NCBI GenBank assembly: GCA_965199845.1
Contig: CBDATZ010000049.1
Span: forward strand, 11,615 to 75,614
DNA length: 64,000 nt
Source of the DNA: Ilyomonas sp965199845
Lineage (GTDB): Bacteria > Bacteroidota > Bacteroidia > Chitinophagales > Chitinophagaceae
Reading direction: 5' to 3'
A model generated the notes under the pieces. That model had not been told where the DNA came from, did not search any database, and saw only the letters and a program-made list of their open reading frames with translations. Shown here in pieces: positions 17,009-26,409 of the stretch. Every line of letters starts with the position of its first letter. Positions within the stretch are counted from its first letter, which is position 1. Made by a program: the position numbers and the translations under genes.

Positions 17009-18451
17009 ATGAAGAAGAGAATTTTGATTATTGATGATGACATTGACATCTGCACACTTCTTAGCAGGTTTTTAAATAAAGAAGGTTATGAGACAGACGT
17101 GGCGTATACCGGAAATAAAGGCATTGCCAAGTTTAAAGAATCTAACTTCGACCTGGTGCTTTGCGACTACCGGCTTGGCGATAAAGAAGGCCGCGATGTA
17201 CTTTCCGAATTAAAGTCTGTAAACCCGCAGGTAATTGTTTTAATTATTACCGGTTATTCCGATATTAAAACGGCGGTTGAAGTTATCAAACTTGGCGCAT
17301 ACGATTATATTACAAAACCATTAATTCCGGCTGAGGTATTAAATGTACTTGCCAATGCGTTTAAGAATCCGCACGCCTCAGCGCCACAGTTGGTATCAGC
17401 ACCATCAGTTTCTTCGGCAGCAGCCTTAAAAAAACCAGCTTTTAAAACCAGCGGCGAATATTTGGTTGGTCAATCAGAATCAACACAGGATTTATATAGA
17501 CAAATAGAAATTGTTGCGCCAACCAATTACAGTATTATCCTGTATGGCGAAAGCGGAACGGGAAAAGAAGTTATTGCAAAAACAATTCATCAATATAGTG
17601 AGCGCAAAAACAAACCTTTTATAGCGATGGACTGCGGCACGTTATCGAAAGAACTTGCCGGCAGCGAAATGTTTGGTCATGTAAAAGGCGCTTTTACCGG
17701 TGCTTTAGCCGACAAAGAAGGTCATTTTGAAATGGCAAACGGCGGCACTTTATTTTTAGATGAAGTTGCCAATCTTTCTTTGGACATCCAGGCAACTTTG
17801 CTGCGCGTAATCCAGGAGCGTAAGTTTAAACGCGTTGGCGGTACAAAAGAGATGGATATTGATATCCGCATTATTGTAGCATCAAACGAAAACCTGCAGG
17901 AAGCGTATCACAAAGGAAAATTCCGTGAAGATTTATATCACCGTTTTAACGAATTTTCTATCAACCTTCCGCCACTCAGACAACGTAAAAATGACATCCC
18001 GTTATTTGCTCAATTCTTTTTAGATAAAACCAATGATGAACTGAACAAGAATATACAAGGTTTTGATGATGATGTCATGCACATGTTTCTAAGTTATTCT
18101 TGGCCGGGCAATTTGCGCGAATTCAGAAATGTAGTGCGCCGTGCAGTGTTGTTAACTACAGGAAATAAAATTTCTGCGAAAACATTGCCCTGGGAAATTA
18201 CCAATACGAACATTTTTCATAAGCCATCTCACGAGCCTGTTACCGTGCAACCGGCTTTTACAACATCAACATCGCCTAAAGAAATTGATTTAAAAGATGC
18301 AGCTGCCAAAGCAGAATACGACACGATAATGAACCTTTTAAAAGAAGTGAATAATAATAAATCAAAGGCTGCAGAAATATTAAAAATAGATAGAAAAACC
18401 TTGTATAATAAAATTAAAAGCTACGAAGAATCGAAAGAAATGAATACATAA
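17009..18451 (+). CDS. Sigma-54-dependent response regulator, NtrC family
   Basis: The 480-residue protein has three domains. A receiver domain (1-120) has acidic DDD at 9-11, phospho-acceptor Asp53 and Lys103. A central AAA+ domain has Walker A GESGTGKE (180-187), the sigma-54 contact loop GAFTGA (227-232) and the Walker B segment LFLDEV. A Fis-type helix-turn-helix at the C-terminus contains KSKAAEILKIDRKTLYNKI. It should activate sigma-54 promoters after phosphorylation. No histidine kinase is adjacent, so its partner is elsewhere. A clear terminator follows. Confidence 0.93.
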   Translation: MKKRILIIDDDIDICTLLSRFLNKEGYETDVAYTGNKGIAKFKESNFDLVLCDYRLGDKEGRDVLSELKSVNPQVIVLIITGYSDIKTAVEVIKLGAYDYITKPLIPAEVLNVLANAFKNPHASAPQLVSAPSVSSAAALKKPAFKTSGEYLVGQSESTQDLYRQIEIVAPTNYSIILYGESGTGKEVIAKTIHQYSERKNKPFIAMDCGTLSKELAGSEMFGHVKGAFTGALADKEGHFEMANGGTLFLDEVANLSLDIQATLLRVIQERKFKRVGGTKEMDIDIRIIVASNENLQEAYHKGKFREDLYHRFNEFSINLPPLRQRKNDIPLFAQFFLDKTNDELNKNIQGFDDDVMHMFLSYSWPGNLREFRNVVRRAVLLTTGNKISAKTLPWEITNTNIFHKPSHEPVTVQPAFTTSTSPKEIDLKDAAAKAEYDTIMNLLKEVNNNKSKAAEILKIDRKTLYNKIKSYEESKEMNT

Positions 18452-18479
18452 AACAAACGACCGATTCTTTCATACTAAT

Positions 18480-18511
18480 AAAAAAGCTGTTCCGGTTGGA
18501 GCAGCTTTTTT
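18480..18511 (+). terminator. Terminator after the NtrC-type regulator
   Basis: Stem GCTGTTCC/GGAGCAGC (18486-18493 and 18498-18505) with a GGTT loop, six A before it and six T after. Confidence 0.85.
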
Positions 18512-18677
18512 ATTATCATTTACTTAATTTATTAATTAAGTTTCCATCATTAGATTCGATGATGATTCTTTTAGAAAGAGAACCAAAATCATTTATCGAA
18601 ATGCTTACTCATTTGTACTTTGTACCAATACACAAATGAAGTAATAAGAAACTTTTTCATATCAATACAAACAAAAA

Positions 18678-20102
18678 TTACTTTGTGTACTTCCTGATAA
18701 CGAGGTCTAATGTAGAATCAGCTTTCTTTTCTGCAGGCGTCATATTCTTTGTCTGAATATTCTTTTGCTCATTCATATCAGAAATATAATTGTAAAACCG
18801 GGTTGATGAATCTTCATACAATTTGTATGTATAATCGAATGCATAAATAGCCGGCTTTATATTATCCGGACCGTTACGGTTTACATCATAATAGCCAAAG
18901 CACGAAGTACGCGCTGTATATGAATTTCCGAGCAATTGTGCAGAAAAACTTTGTCCGTCGAGAACGCCATAATTCGTTGGCGTATTTATTTTAGCGAGGC
19001 CGGCAAGTGTTGGCAGTATATCTGTAAAATCAATTAAATTATTATTTACTTGTGAAGCTATTTTGCCCGGGCAATACGCCAGAAAAGGAACATGAATGCC
19101 GCGATAATACGTGTGACCTTTTCCACCTACATACGATTTGCCTTTGTAGCGGGAATGAATCTTACCATCTGTTCCGTTATCGCCGATGGCTATTAATACA
19201 ATTGTGTTTGATAAGGCGCTGCTGCTTTGCAGTTTGGTAATCAGCATACCAACTTCCTTATCAAAATATTTAATCATCGATTTAAAATAAGTAGTATCGC
19301 TGTTGGCTTTATTACCTTTTGTTTTCGGTACCCAGGCAGCAAATTGCGGATCGTCTGGTGTGGGAGAAAAAGGCGCATGACACAAATTGGGCGTCCATAC
19401 GGCAAAGAAAGGTTTGGATTTGCTTTTGTTTGAATCTATAAAATTAAACAGGAAATCGCGGTTTATATCTTCGCCATATTTTCCTTTTGTAAAAGCATCC
19501 GGCAAATAAGCGCCGTTCTGTAAAATAACAGGATCTTTATAAATGCTAAGACCTTCATCATCTTCATTGTCGTCTGCAACTTTGTAAGGATTGGTAACAC
19601 TGTATTTATCAAATCCGAATATATGGATTGAATTATCGCCACCATTCAACTGCCATTTACCGGCAATGCAAGTTGTGTATCCGCCATCGTGAAGCATATT
19701 GGCAATGGTGCGTTGCGATAAATCCAGGTTACCCCACGAATCGCCGTAATAATTGCGATTGTTGTATTTACCGGTCATCATCTCGAACCTCGATGGCGTA
19801 CACATCGGCATACTATAACAGTTTGTAAACTGCATACCTTTTTTGGAAAGTGCATCGAGGTTAGGTGTTTGATAAGATTGTCCGCCGGTATAAGCAGGAA
19901 CTTCATAACCAATATCATCGCCAAGAATTAATATGATGTTTGGTTTACCTAACGCAGGTTTGTCAATTCCCGCAATCTTGTTGCTTTCAGAATCGGCTGG
20001 CACTGCATCATTTACTTTATGGCAGGCAATTAATTGTAATAAAGCTACAGAAAGAAAAAAAGCAACCGCAGCTTTTAATTTTAGTTTTTGGTACACAAGC
20101 AT
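18678..20102 (-). CDS. Sulfatase family lipoprotein
   Basis: The 474-residue alkaline-phosphatase-superfamily enzyme has a lipobox ending LLQLIAC at Cys27, so it is likely lipid-anchored. It has the metal-site GDD (61-63) and the sulfatase signature CTPSRFEMMTGK with Cys101, which is converted to formylglycine in the family. IVLIAIGDNGTDG and the KGHTYYRGIHVPF segment follow. It removes sulfate esters from a glycan or small molecule in the periplasm or at the surface. No maturase or SusCD pair is next to it. The exact substrate is unknown. Confidence 0.88.
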   Translation of the reverse strand: MLVYQKLKLKAAVAFFLSVALLQLIACHKVNDAVPADSESNKIAGIDKPALGKPNIILILGDDIGYEVPAYTGGQSYQTPNLDALSKKGMQFTNCYSMPMCTPSRFEMMTGKYNNRNYYGDSWGNLDLSQRTIANMLHDGGYTTCIAGKWQLNGGDNSIHIFGFDKYSVTNPYKVADDNEDDEGLSIYKDPVILQNGAYLPDAFTKGKYGEDINRDFLFNFIDSNKSKSKPFFAVWTPNLCHAPFSPTPDDPQFAAWVPKTKGNKANSDTTYFKSMIKYFDKEVGMLITKLQSSSALSNTIVLIAIGDNGTDGKIHSRYKGKSYVGGKGHTYYRGIHVPFLAYCPGKIASQVNNNLIDFTDILPTLAGLAKINTPTNYGVLDGQSFSAQLLGNSYTARTSCFGYYDVNRNGPDNIKPAIYAFDYTYKLYEDSSTRFYNYISDMNEQKNIQTKNMTPAEKKADSTLDLVIRKYTK

Positions 20103-20475
20103 CTTTGGAGTTAATTGTGATAAAACTAATCTATTTCGTTATCTATAAAATTAAAAATCGTTATTACAAAATTTTGAGTAAAGGCATTCGAAATGATCTG
20201 AAAAGTAAAAGACAGAATTCTTTGTAGAAAAATAGTGCACCTTTTTAAATTTTAGCAATACAACATATAGTTTTTGATTTGATAACAAAGTGTATAAGAA
20301 TTTTCAATCTGGCAACTCCTGAAATATTGCCCAACGATGCTTAACCGGAGTTTCTTTAGTTTGTTTCAAAAACCTTTTTTACAATTTCAACACGTAATAT
20401 AAAATGATTTTTTATTGTCGTGCATTACCATATTTATAACAGTATAAATCCGGGTTTATCAATTAATTTGCTGCA
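20103..20475. other. Intergenic region between divergent sulfatase and batD
   Basis: About 370 bp of AT-rich sequence between divergent genes. No open frame, repeat or full consensus promoter could be recognised in it. Confidence 0.55.
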
Positions 20476-21921
20476 ATGCAAAAAGAGAAGAACATATTCT
20501 TTTGTATCATGCTTCTGATGTGCCTGATTTGCATAAAAACCTTTGCCCAACCTACGCAATTGCCTTCTTTGTTTGGTGAATCGGAAGCACAGACCGATTT
20601 TATGAAAAACTCTATACTGAAACCGGGAGAAAACCCGACAGCAAAGATTCATAATCTGGTTTTTATAAAGACAACAATCAGTAAACAGAACTGTTTTGTA
20701 GGCGAGCCGATACTTGTTACTTACCAGTTGTTTACCGCCGTTTCGTGCCATTCGAGAGTAACAAAACAAGTGGCTTTCAGCGGCTGCAGCGTGATAGAAA
20801 TGACGGCTGATGAACCACCGCAAATACAAAAGGACAAAGGCAATATATATCGTGTGCAATTGATAAGAAAAGTGCAGTTGATTCCGCTGCAGGCAGGCGA
20901 TTTAACCATTCCGCCGGCAACAGTAAATAATGAAGTTGGTTTTTCTACGCCTGATAATCCATACCGGTTTACTAATTATGCAGCCGATGTAAGCAGCGAG
21001 CCGCTGGTGGTTCAGATAGCGGCTTTGCCTGATAAACAGCCGGATGATTTTGATGGCATTACCGGTAAATTTACCATAGAAGCAAAGACCGACAGCACGA
21101 CAATTGGTGCCGGTGAAAACAACAGGTTGCAAGTAACGATAAGCGGCTCAGGAAATATTGAAGCAGTAACAGAACCGAAAATAAATTGGCCAAAACATAC
21201 CGAACATTTTGACCCGACAGACAGCCAGCACATTAACCGGCTGAACTTCCCGGAAAGTGGCGACAAGACTTTTATATTTCCTTTTATCAGCACAAAAAAA
21301 GGAAAAACAGTCATTCCGGAAATCAGCTTTACGTACTTCAATACCGACTCAAAAACATTTGAAACGATTCGTACAAAATCTATCGAGCTTACAATTACAG
21401 CAAGCGTAAAAAGAGCAAACCCGGCTACTATGATAACGGATGATTTATCCAATCAAAAATACTTATGGTTTGTGCCTGCCATTGCAGCCATTGTAATTGT
21501 GGTTTGGTTGGTAGTAAATAAAAATCAAAAGAAACCGTTGACCACTAAATTTCCCGTTGTTCAAACAGAAATAAAACCTGTTGAAGTAAAAGAAGAAGCG
21601 CCGGTAAAACCCAATTATGAATTGCTGTTGACAGCGCTAAGCGAAGCCGAAGACAACCGAACTTTTTTTACTCTTACCAAAACGTTATTGATGAGTGCTT
21701 TGCAATATAATTTATCGCCCAAACAAGACGACGAAACGATACTGATAAATCTCCTGCATAACAAAAACGAAGCATTGGCAAAAGAAACTAAAGAGATTAT
21801 TTCAGTCTGCAACCAGGGCTTGTATTCGCCGGTAGAAGATGAAGCTGTAAGAAGCAGAATTATTGAACAGGTAAGCAGCTTAATTCACCGGTTAGAAACA
21901 ACTCAATCCGTGTATTTATAA
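20476..21921 (+). CDS. BatD-like protein
   Basis: The 481-residue protein has a signal peptide (FFCIMLLMCLICIKTFAQ) and two Ig-like beta domains of BatD type (VGEPILVTYQLFTAVSC, then LQVTISGSGNIEAVTEPKI). A single membrane helix follows at about 330-350 (YLWFVPAIAAIVIVVWLVV), then a cytoplasmic tail. BatD normally belongs to a Bat operon (BatA, B, C, E plus a MoxR ATPase). None of these are here, so this is an orphan paralogue. Its last 19 bases overlap the end of the convergent response-regulator gene. Confidence 0.8.
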   Translation: MQKEKNIFFCIMLLMCLICIKTFAQPTQLPSLFGESEAQTDFMKNSILKPGENPTAKIHNLVFIKTTISKQNCFVGEPILVTYQLFTAVSCHSRVTKQVAFSGCSVIEMTADEPPQIQKDKGNIYRVQLIRKVQLIPLQAGDLTIPPATVNNEVGFSTPDNPYRFTNYAADVSSEPLVVQIAALPDKQPDDFDGITGKFTIEAKTDSTTIGAGENNRLQVTISGSGNIEAVTEPKINWPKHTEHFDPTDSQHINRLNFPESGDKTFIFPFISTKKGKTVIPEISFTYFNTDSKTFETIRTKSIELTITASVKRANPATMITDDLSNQKYLWFVPAIAAIVIVVWLVVNKNQKKPLTTKFPVVQTEIKPVEVKEEAPVKPNYELLLTALSEAEDNRTFFTLTKTLLMSALQYNLSPKQDDETILINLLHNKNEALAKETKEIISVCNQGLYSPVEDEAVRSRIIEQVSSLIHRLETTQSVYL

Positions 21922-22616
21922 CCCATGCCACGAACCGAATGAAAGTGAACCGGGTTGCGGCTGTCGGGCTCAAAATATTTACGGAAGTTGAGAATAAAAT
22001 TATCTATTGTGCGCGTGGTTGGATATACGTTATAACCCCACACAACCTGCAATATTTTTTCACGCGTTACCACTTCTCCCCTGTTTTCAATCAAGAGTTT
22101 TAAGAGCATCGCTTCTTTCTTGCTCAGTTCAACTTTTTGATTGTTCCAGGTTGTTGCTTCCTGCGCTTTAAAATCAATTTTATTATTATCAAATTCATAC
22201 GTATCGCCAATCAATTCTTTGGTTTGCAGCTTCTTGTTTTTCTGTATCAGTTTATGAACCCGGAGAATCAATTCTTCTAAGTTAAAAGGCTTTGTCATGT
22301 AATCATCCGCGCCTTTTTTTAAACCCAGAACTCTGTCCGCGCCGGTGTTCTTAGCACTTAATATTAATACCGGAACATCAAGATGCTGTACGCGAATATT
22401 TTCTGTAACCGAAATACCATCCACTTCCGGCAACATAATATCCATAATTACCAAATCGAAATATTCGTTTTGAATGGCTTTTAAAGCCTGCGTTCCGGTG
22501 TATGCCGATGTGATGCCATAACCTTCAAGTTCTAAATTCAACTTAAGAGCTTCGTGTAAATTTTCCTCATCTTCTACCAGTAAAATATTGCCTTTTGTAT
22601 CTTTCAACATAATCAT
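21903..22616 (-). CDS. OmpR-family response regulator
   Basis: The 237-residue protein has a receiver domain (ILLVEDEENL, phospho-acceptor Asp59 in IMDIMLPEVDG) and a winged-helix DNA-binding domain (VELSKKEAMLLKLLIENRGE, then TIDNFILNFRKYFEPD and VRGMGYKY). It is preceded by its histidine kinase with a 17-nt gap and forms a two-component system. ATGs at 22616 and 22610 are both possible starts. Targets are unknown. The 3' end overlaps batD by 19 nt. Confidence 0.93.
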   Translation of the reverse strand: MIMLKDTKGNILLVEDEENLHEALKLNLELEGYGITSAYTGTQALKAIQNEYFDLVIMDIMLPEVDGISVTENIRVQHLDVPVLILSAKNTGADRVLGLKKGADDYMTKPFNLEELILRVHKLIQKNKKLQTKELIGDTYEFDNNKIDFKAQEATTWNNQKVELSKKEAMLLKLLIENRGEVVTREKILQVVWGYNVYPTTRTIDNFILNFRKYFEPDSRNPVHFHSVRGMGYKYTD

Positions 22617-22633
22617 CAGTTTATAATAAGCCG

Positions 22634-23611
22634 TTATAGCTTTACTGTAAAAATACTTCCCTTTGGCTTATTATCGGTAACAGCGATGTTTCCATTCAAT
22701 CCGCGCGTAATTTGCTTGCAGATGTATAAACCCAAACCAGTTCCTTTTGCGGTGCGTGTATCTTCATTTCCTACGCGATAGAATTTATCAAACACTTTCT
22801 TTTTTTCCGCATTAGGAATACCAACACCTTCATCTGAAACGGATAAAACAACCTGGCGGTTTTCTTTCCTTAACATAATTTCTATCCGGCTTTCTTTGCC
22901 CGAATATTTAATGGCGTTATCCAACAAATTACTAATCAGCATTTGCAACAATGTTGGCTCACCTTTTATGTCAACATCAGGTTGAATATGAGCTTGTATA
23001 TCGCATTGCGGAAACCTCATTTTATATTCTTTTACCACTTCTTCTGTCAGCTCGCTGATATTGAGCAATTGTGTGTTTAACTGGTAAGCGCCGGCTTCTA
23101 ATTGCGAAGCCACAAGAATATTATTGGTTAATAAATCTAAGCGGTTATTTTCCTGTAATGTATTGCCGATAAGCCTTTGCTGCTGCGCTTCTTCGAGTTT
23201 TCGCTTTTGCAAAGTTTCTAAATTAAGCCGCGTTACAGCAATCGGTGTTTTAAACTCATGCGTAACGGCCATCATAAAATTTTGCTGCTGCTGCGAGAGC
23301 AATAATTGTTTGCGCGTAGCGCGATATACAAACACAGCGCCTACTAAAATCAACAATAAAAAGGTGCTTCCTTCACCAATATATTGCGCTGTTTTTCTTC
23401 GCCTCGCATCTTCTATCATGGCAAGATTATGATCAAAATCGGGCTGGTCTTTTCGTAACTGCTCAACGCGATAGGTGTACATCTGCGTGTTTTGTTTCTG
23501 CAATTCGAGATACCAGAAAACAAGAGCTATCACAATATATATGAGCAGAAACCAATACGCAATGGTAATGACTGCCAGCTTTTGCTTTTTTATATTTTTT
23601 AGTAAGCTCAA
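22634..23611 (-). CDS. Sensor histidine kinase
   Basis: The kinase has two membrane helices (LAVITIAYWFLLIYIVIALV and TFLLLILVGAVFVY) flanking a short periplasmic part of about 45 residues. HisKA follows with VTHEFKTPIAVTR (phospho-His), then HATPase_c with LLDNAIKYSG, SVSDEGVGIP and GTGLGLYICKQI. No ATG precedes the first helix. The frame is open back to 23668, but TTG at 23611 (start of SLLKNIKKQK) leaves a clean 72-nt gap to the upstream gene and gives 325 residues. The start is therefore uncertain. It pairs with the downstream OmpR-type regulator. Confidence 0.9.
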   Translation of the reverse strand: MSLLKNIKKQKLAVITIAYWFLLIYIVIALVFWYLELQKQNTQMYTYRVEQLRKDQPDFDHNLAMIEDARRRKTAQYIGEGSTFLLLILVGAVFVYRATRKQLLLSQQQQNFMMAVTHEFKTPIAVTRLNLETLQKRKLEEAQQQRLIGNTLQENNRLDLLTNNILVASQLEAGAYQLNTQLLNISELTEEVVKEYKMRFPQCDIQAHIQPDVDIKGEPTLLQMLISNLLDNAIKYSGKESRIEIMLRKENRQVVLSVSDEGVGIPNAEKKKVFDKFYRVGNEDTRTAKGTGLGLYICKQITRGLNGNIAVTDNKPKGSIFTVKL

Positions 23612-23683
23612 TAGAAATGTTTTGATGATAAAATTCAAAAGTAAAAATGAAAAATTCAAAAACAGCAACAGCCGGTTTTACCT

Positions 23684-24772
23684 CTACAACCGGTTATATT
23701 TTTTCTGATAAGCAATCAGCCACATCGTTACTTTGCTATAAGTTTCTATGCCTTCCGGCTGGTTGTTTGCTTTTAAATAACCTCCATATAGTTTTGTTAT
23801 CAATGGTTCAAGCGGATTTTTATAGTCTCTTAAAAACTGCCGGTATGTATGAATATCTTTTTTCACCAGCGTATCCAATTGTTTATAATTGTTTCTTGCA
23901 GCCATGCTGTCGTGAATAAATAATTCGCCGTTGGCATAATTAAATAAATCAAAATAAACACTGTATTGAAACTGCAGATTGTGCGATGATTTAGCGGCCA
24001 GATAACCGGCAAAATTAGCTTCGTCTTCTGTTGCGTATCCCAACTGGTGAGCCATTTCATGACATGTAATGTAAGGCACGAGAAAAGCGGGCACACGAGT
24101 GTTTACCTGCGCTTCGGCCGTAAACGGATTGTAATAACCTGAGAACCCAAGATAATTGCCTAACAAGCTATAAAACGAAGCTTTCGTACTTGGGTTTGTA
24201 TAGTTCAAAAAGGTATATTGCTGCTGTGCATTTTGATAAGCTGCAACTGCCTGCGAGAAGTTTGCATGATTAGATAAATACAATACATTTTCGGGCAATG
24301 CCTTTCTCACAAAATTGATTTTATGGAGCAATGAATCTGTAAGTTTTTGAAGGTCTTCAACTGATCCTTTCTGAGGCTGTAGATCTAATTGATAAGCGAT
24401 ACCTTTTCTATCATAATTCAATCCCCAAAACAGGTTGAAGATGACATAAACAATCAATACAAACTGCAACGCTTTACGACAACCGGAATAGAAAACCTGT
24501 TTTGTTTTTTTCTTAGAAAAGAGCCATCGTATAAAACGGATAAACAATATCAATAACCAGATAACTGCAACGGCATACAATACATCGCCGATGCTAAAAG
24601 GAAGCCAGCCAAACAGCCGCCGCAACGTTCTGCTGATGCCAATATAAATGCCGTCTGAATAATATTGCTCGACAATTTCCGGGCTAAAAGAGAAAATTTT
24701 TATTAGCAAACAAAGAATAAACAAGATGCCCAGAAACCACCTTTTACGCTTTGCCACCGGCTGCTGATTCAT
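23684..24772 (-). CDS. DUF3810 membrane protein with metalloprotease motif
   Basis: The 362-residue protein has three N-terminal membrane helices (about 12-30, 62-84 and 100-118). A large domain follows with CHEMAHQLGYATEDEANFAGYLA around residue 238. His238, Glu239 and His242 form a HExxH zinc site, and a Glu in the downstream EDEANF segment is the likely third ligand. This is the DUF3810 family, whose activity is unproven but looks like that of a membrane metallopeptidase. It lies directly upstream of the histidine kinase and probably shares its transcript, so a link to envelope signalling is plausible. Confidence 0.85.
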   Translation of the reverse strand: MNQQPVAKRKRWFLGILFILCLLIKIFSFSPEIVEQYYSDGIYIGISRTLRRLFGWLPFSIGDVLYAVAVIWLLILFIRFIRWLFSKKKTKQVFYSGCRKALQFVLIVYVIFNLFWGLNYDRKGIAYQLDLQPQKGSVEDLQKLTDSLLHKINFVRKALPENVLYLSNHANFSQAVAAYQNAQQQYTFLNYTNPSTKASFYSLLGNYLGFSGYYNPFTAEAQVNTRVPAFLVPYITCHEMAHQLGYATEDEANFAGYLAAKSSHNLQFQYSVYFDLFNYANGELFIHDSMAARNNYKQLDTLVKKDIHTYRQFLRDYKNPLEPLITKLYGGYLKANNQPEGIETYSKVTMWLIAYQKKYNRL

Positions 24773-24851
24773 AATCTACAAACTTATAGCAGAATACTAT
24801 TGGCAAAGAAAGATTTGAGAAGCGCAATTAAACAGAAGTTATAAAACAAAA

Positions 24852-25826
24852 CTATTTGGATTGCGCTTCGCTGATTTTATCATCTTTTACTTGCTTGCCC
24901 GACTGTTGTTGTAACGAACCTTTGTTTTCTACTTCTACCTGTTCTATAAATACGGCGTAATCATTCGGGTAAATATGTCGCCCGATTGCCTGCGCATAGT
25001 TCTTGGTAAAAGCAGCACCAAAATAGAGGATGATAGAAGAATAGTAAACCCAAACAAGTATTACAATCATAGAACCGGCCGCGCCGAAAGCCGTACCCGG
25101 ATTGCTTTTATTGAGATATAAACTGATGGCAAACTTGCCAACCATAAACAGGATCGCCGTTGTTACAGCGCCTACACGCACATCTCGCCACATAATTTTT
25201 GCATCGGGCAAAAACTTAAAAATGATGCTGAATAAAATACTAACCGCGAGCAACGTAATAGCAACATTAAATATATAGCTGATATACAAAGTATCTTTTG
25301 GTAAAATGCGTTCCAGCCGTTTTGAAAGGGCATCAACAAGGTAATTGATAAGAAGAGAAACCAGCGCGATAAATCCCAAACTGATAATAAGCGAAAAACT
25401 AATAAGCCTGATTTTTAGCATTTTTAAAATACCGCCTTTTTTAGGTTTTATTTTTAAATTCCAGATCAGGTTAATAGAAGATTGAATTTCGGCAAATACG
25501 CCCGTAGCAGAAAACAAAAGAGCAATAATGCCCACCACAGAAGCAAAAGTAAAGCTGGACGATAAAGACGCTTTCCCGATAATATCTTGTATTTCTGCGG
25601 CTGCTTCGCTGCCAACAAACGATTTTATCTGTCCGTAAACCTGTCCTTGTGTGGCTTCCTTCCCATAAAAAAAACTAACGATACTAATCAAAACAATCAG
25701 CATCGGAGCCAAAGCGAAGACCGTATAATACGCCAATGCTGCGCTCAGCTTGGTTATATTGTAATCGCTGATATCGCTGCCCGATTGTTTTAACGAAGTC
25801 CAGATATCTTTTACTTTTAATTTCAT
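24852..25826 (-). CDS. YihY/BrkB family inner-membrane protein
   Basis: The 324-residue protein has about six membrane helices. Family motifs include LSAALAYYTVFALAPMLIVL near 27-46, NLIWNLKIKPKKGG and IILYFGAAFTKNYA. The family was once called RNase BN by mistake and its role is not firmly known. It starts one base after the stop of the MazG-like gene, so the two are cotranscribed. The charged C-terminal tail beyond residue 290 is soluble. Confidence 0.88.
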   Translation of the reverse strand: MKLKVKDIWTSLKQSGSDISDYNITKLSAALAYYTVFALAPMLIVLISIVSFFYGKEATQGQVYGQIKSFVGSEAAAEIQDIIGKASLSSSFTFASVVGIIALLFSATGVFAEIQSSINLIWNLKIKPKKGGILKMLKIRLISFSLIISLGFIALVSLLINYLVDALSKRLERILPKDTLYISYIFNVAITLLAVSILFSIIFKFLPDAKIMWRDVRVGAVTTAILFMVGKFAISLYLNKSNPGTAFGAAGSMIVILVWVYYSSIILYFGAAFTKNYAQAIGRHIYPNDYAVFIEQVEVENKGSLQQQSGKQVKDDKISEAQSK

Positions 25827-25827
25827 A

Positions 25828-26154
25828 CTACATTAGTTTTTCGTTGTTTCTGTGCCGGTTCGCATCACGCAGATTTTTTTTTTCAAAATTCTTTTCTAAT
25901 GCTTCCGTGAGGTTTACACCGGTTTGATTTGCAAGACAAATTAAGACCCACAATACGTCAGCCATTTCATCAGATAAACTGTTTTGTTTATCACTTTCTT
26001 TAAAGCTTTGTTCTCCGTAGGTTCGTACCATCAGCCGGCTCAATTCTCCCACTTCTTCCATTAATATGCCAAGGTTGGTAAGCTCGCTGAAATAGCGCAC
26101 ACCAACGGTTTTTATCCATTCATCTACCTGTTGTTGCGCTTGTTCTATAGTCAT
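25828..26154 (-). CDS. MazG-like nucleotide pyrophosphohydrolase
   Basis: The 108-residue all-alpha enzyme has the metal-binding helices EEVGELSRLMVR (about 29-40) and SDEMADVLWVLICLAN (about 60-75), as in the MazG/dUTPase-like superfamily. These enzymes hydrolyse nucleoside triphosphates to monophosphates plus pyrophosphate and clean the nucleotide pool. It is a single-domain member and the first gene of the minus-strand run with yihY. Confidence 0.85.
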   Translation of the reverse strand: MTIEQAQQQVDEWIKTVGVRYFSELTNLGILMEEVGELSRLMVRTYGEQSFKESDKQNSLSDEMADVLWVLICLANQTGVNLTEALEKNFEKKNLRDANRHRNNEKLM

Positions 26155-26230
26155 GTTTGTAAAGTTGTTTTAAAATCATAAACAAAAGGATTTCATTTTA
26201 AATCTATGTAAAGCTCCGTATCTGTATTTA

Positions 26231-26294
26231 ATTATGAATGATGAATTATGAATTATGATTTACATATTTACATATTTACATATTTACATATTTT
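26231..26294. repeat. Short tandem repeats upstream of the MazG-like gene
   Basis: Two adjoining simple repeats: ATGAATTATG-like units (26231-26259), then four-plus copies of the 8-mer TTTACATA (26259-26294). They lie in the 255-bp gap between the MazG-like gene and marC. The rest of the gap holds nothing recognisable. Confidence 0.8.
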
Positions 26295-26409
26295 GCTGGC
26301 CGGCAATAATGGAAGCGGAAAGCCCGAGCGTAACAAGGTACAAGGATTCAACATGAAAGAAGCGGTGCTGCGGAATTATTTCGGTCATAATGATTTGTAT
26401 TTATTGCTT

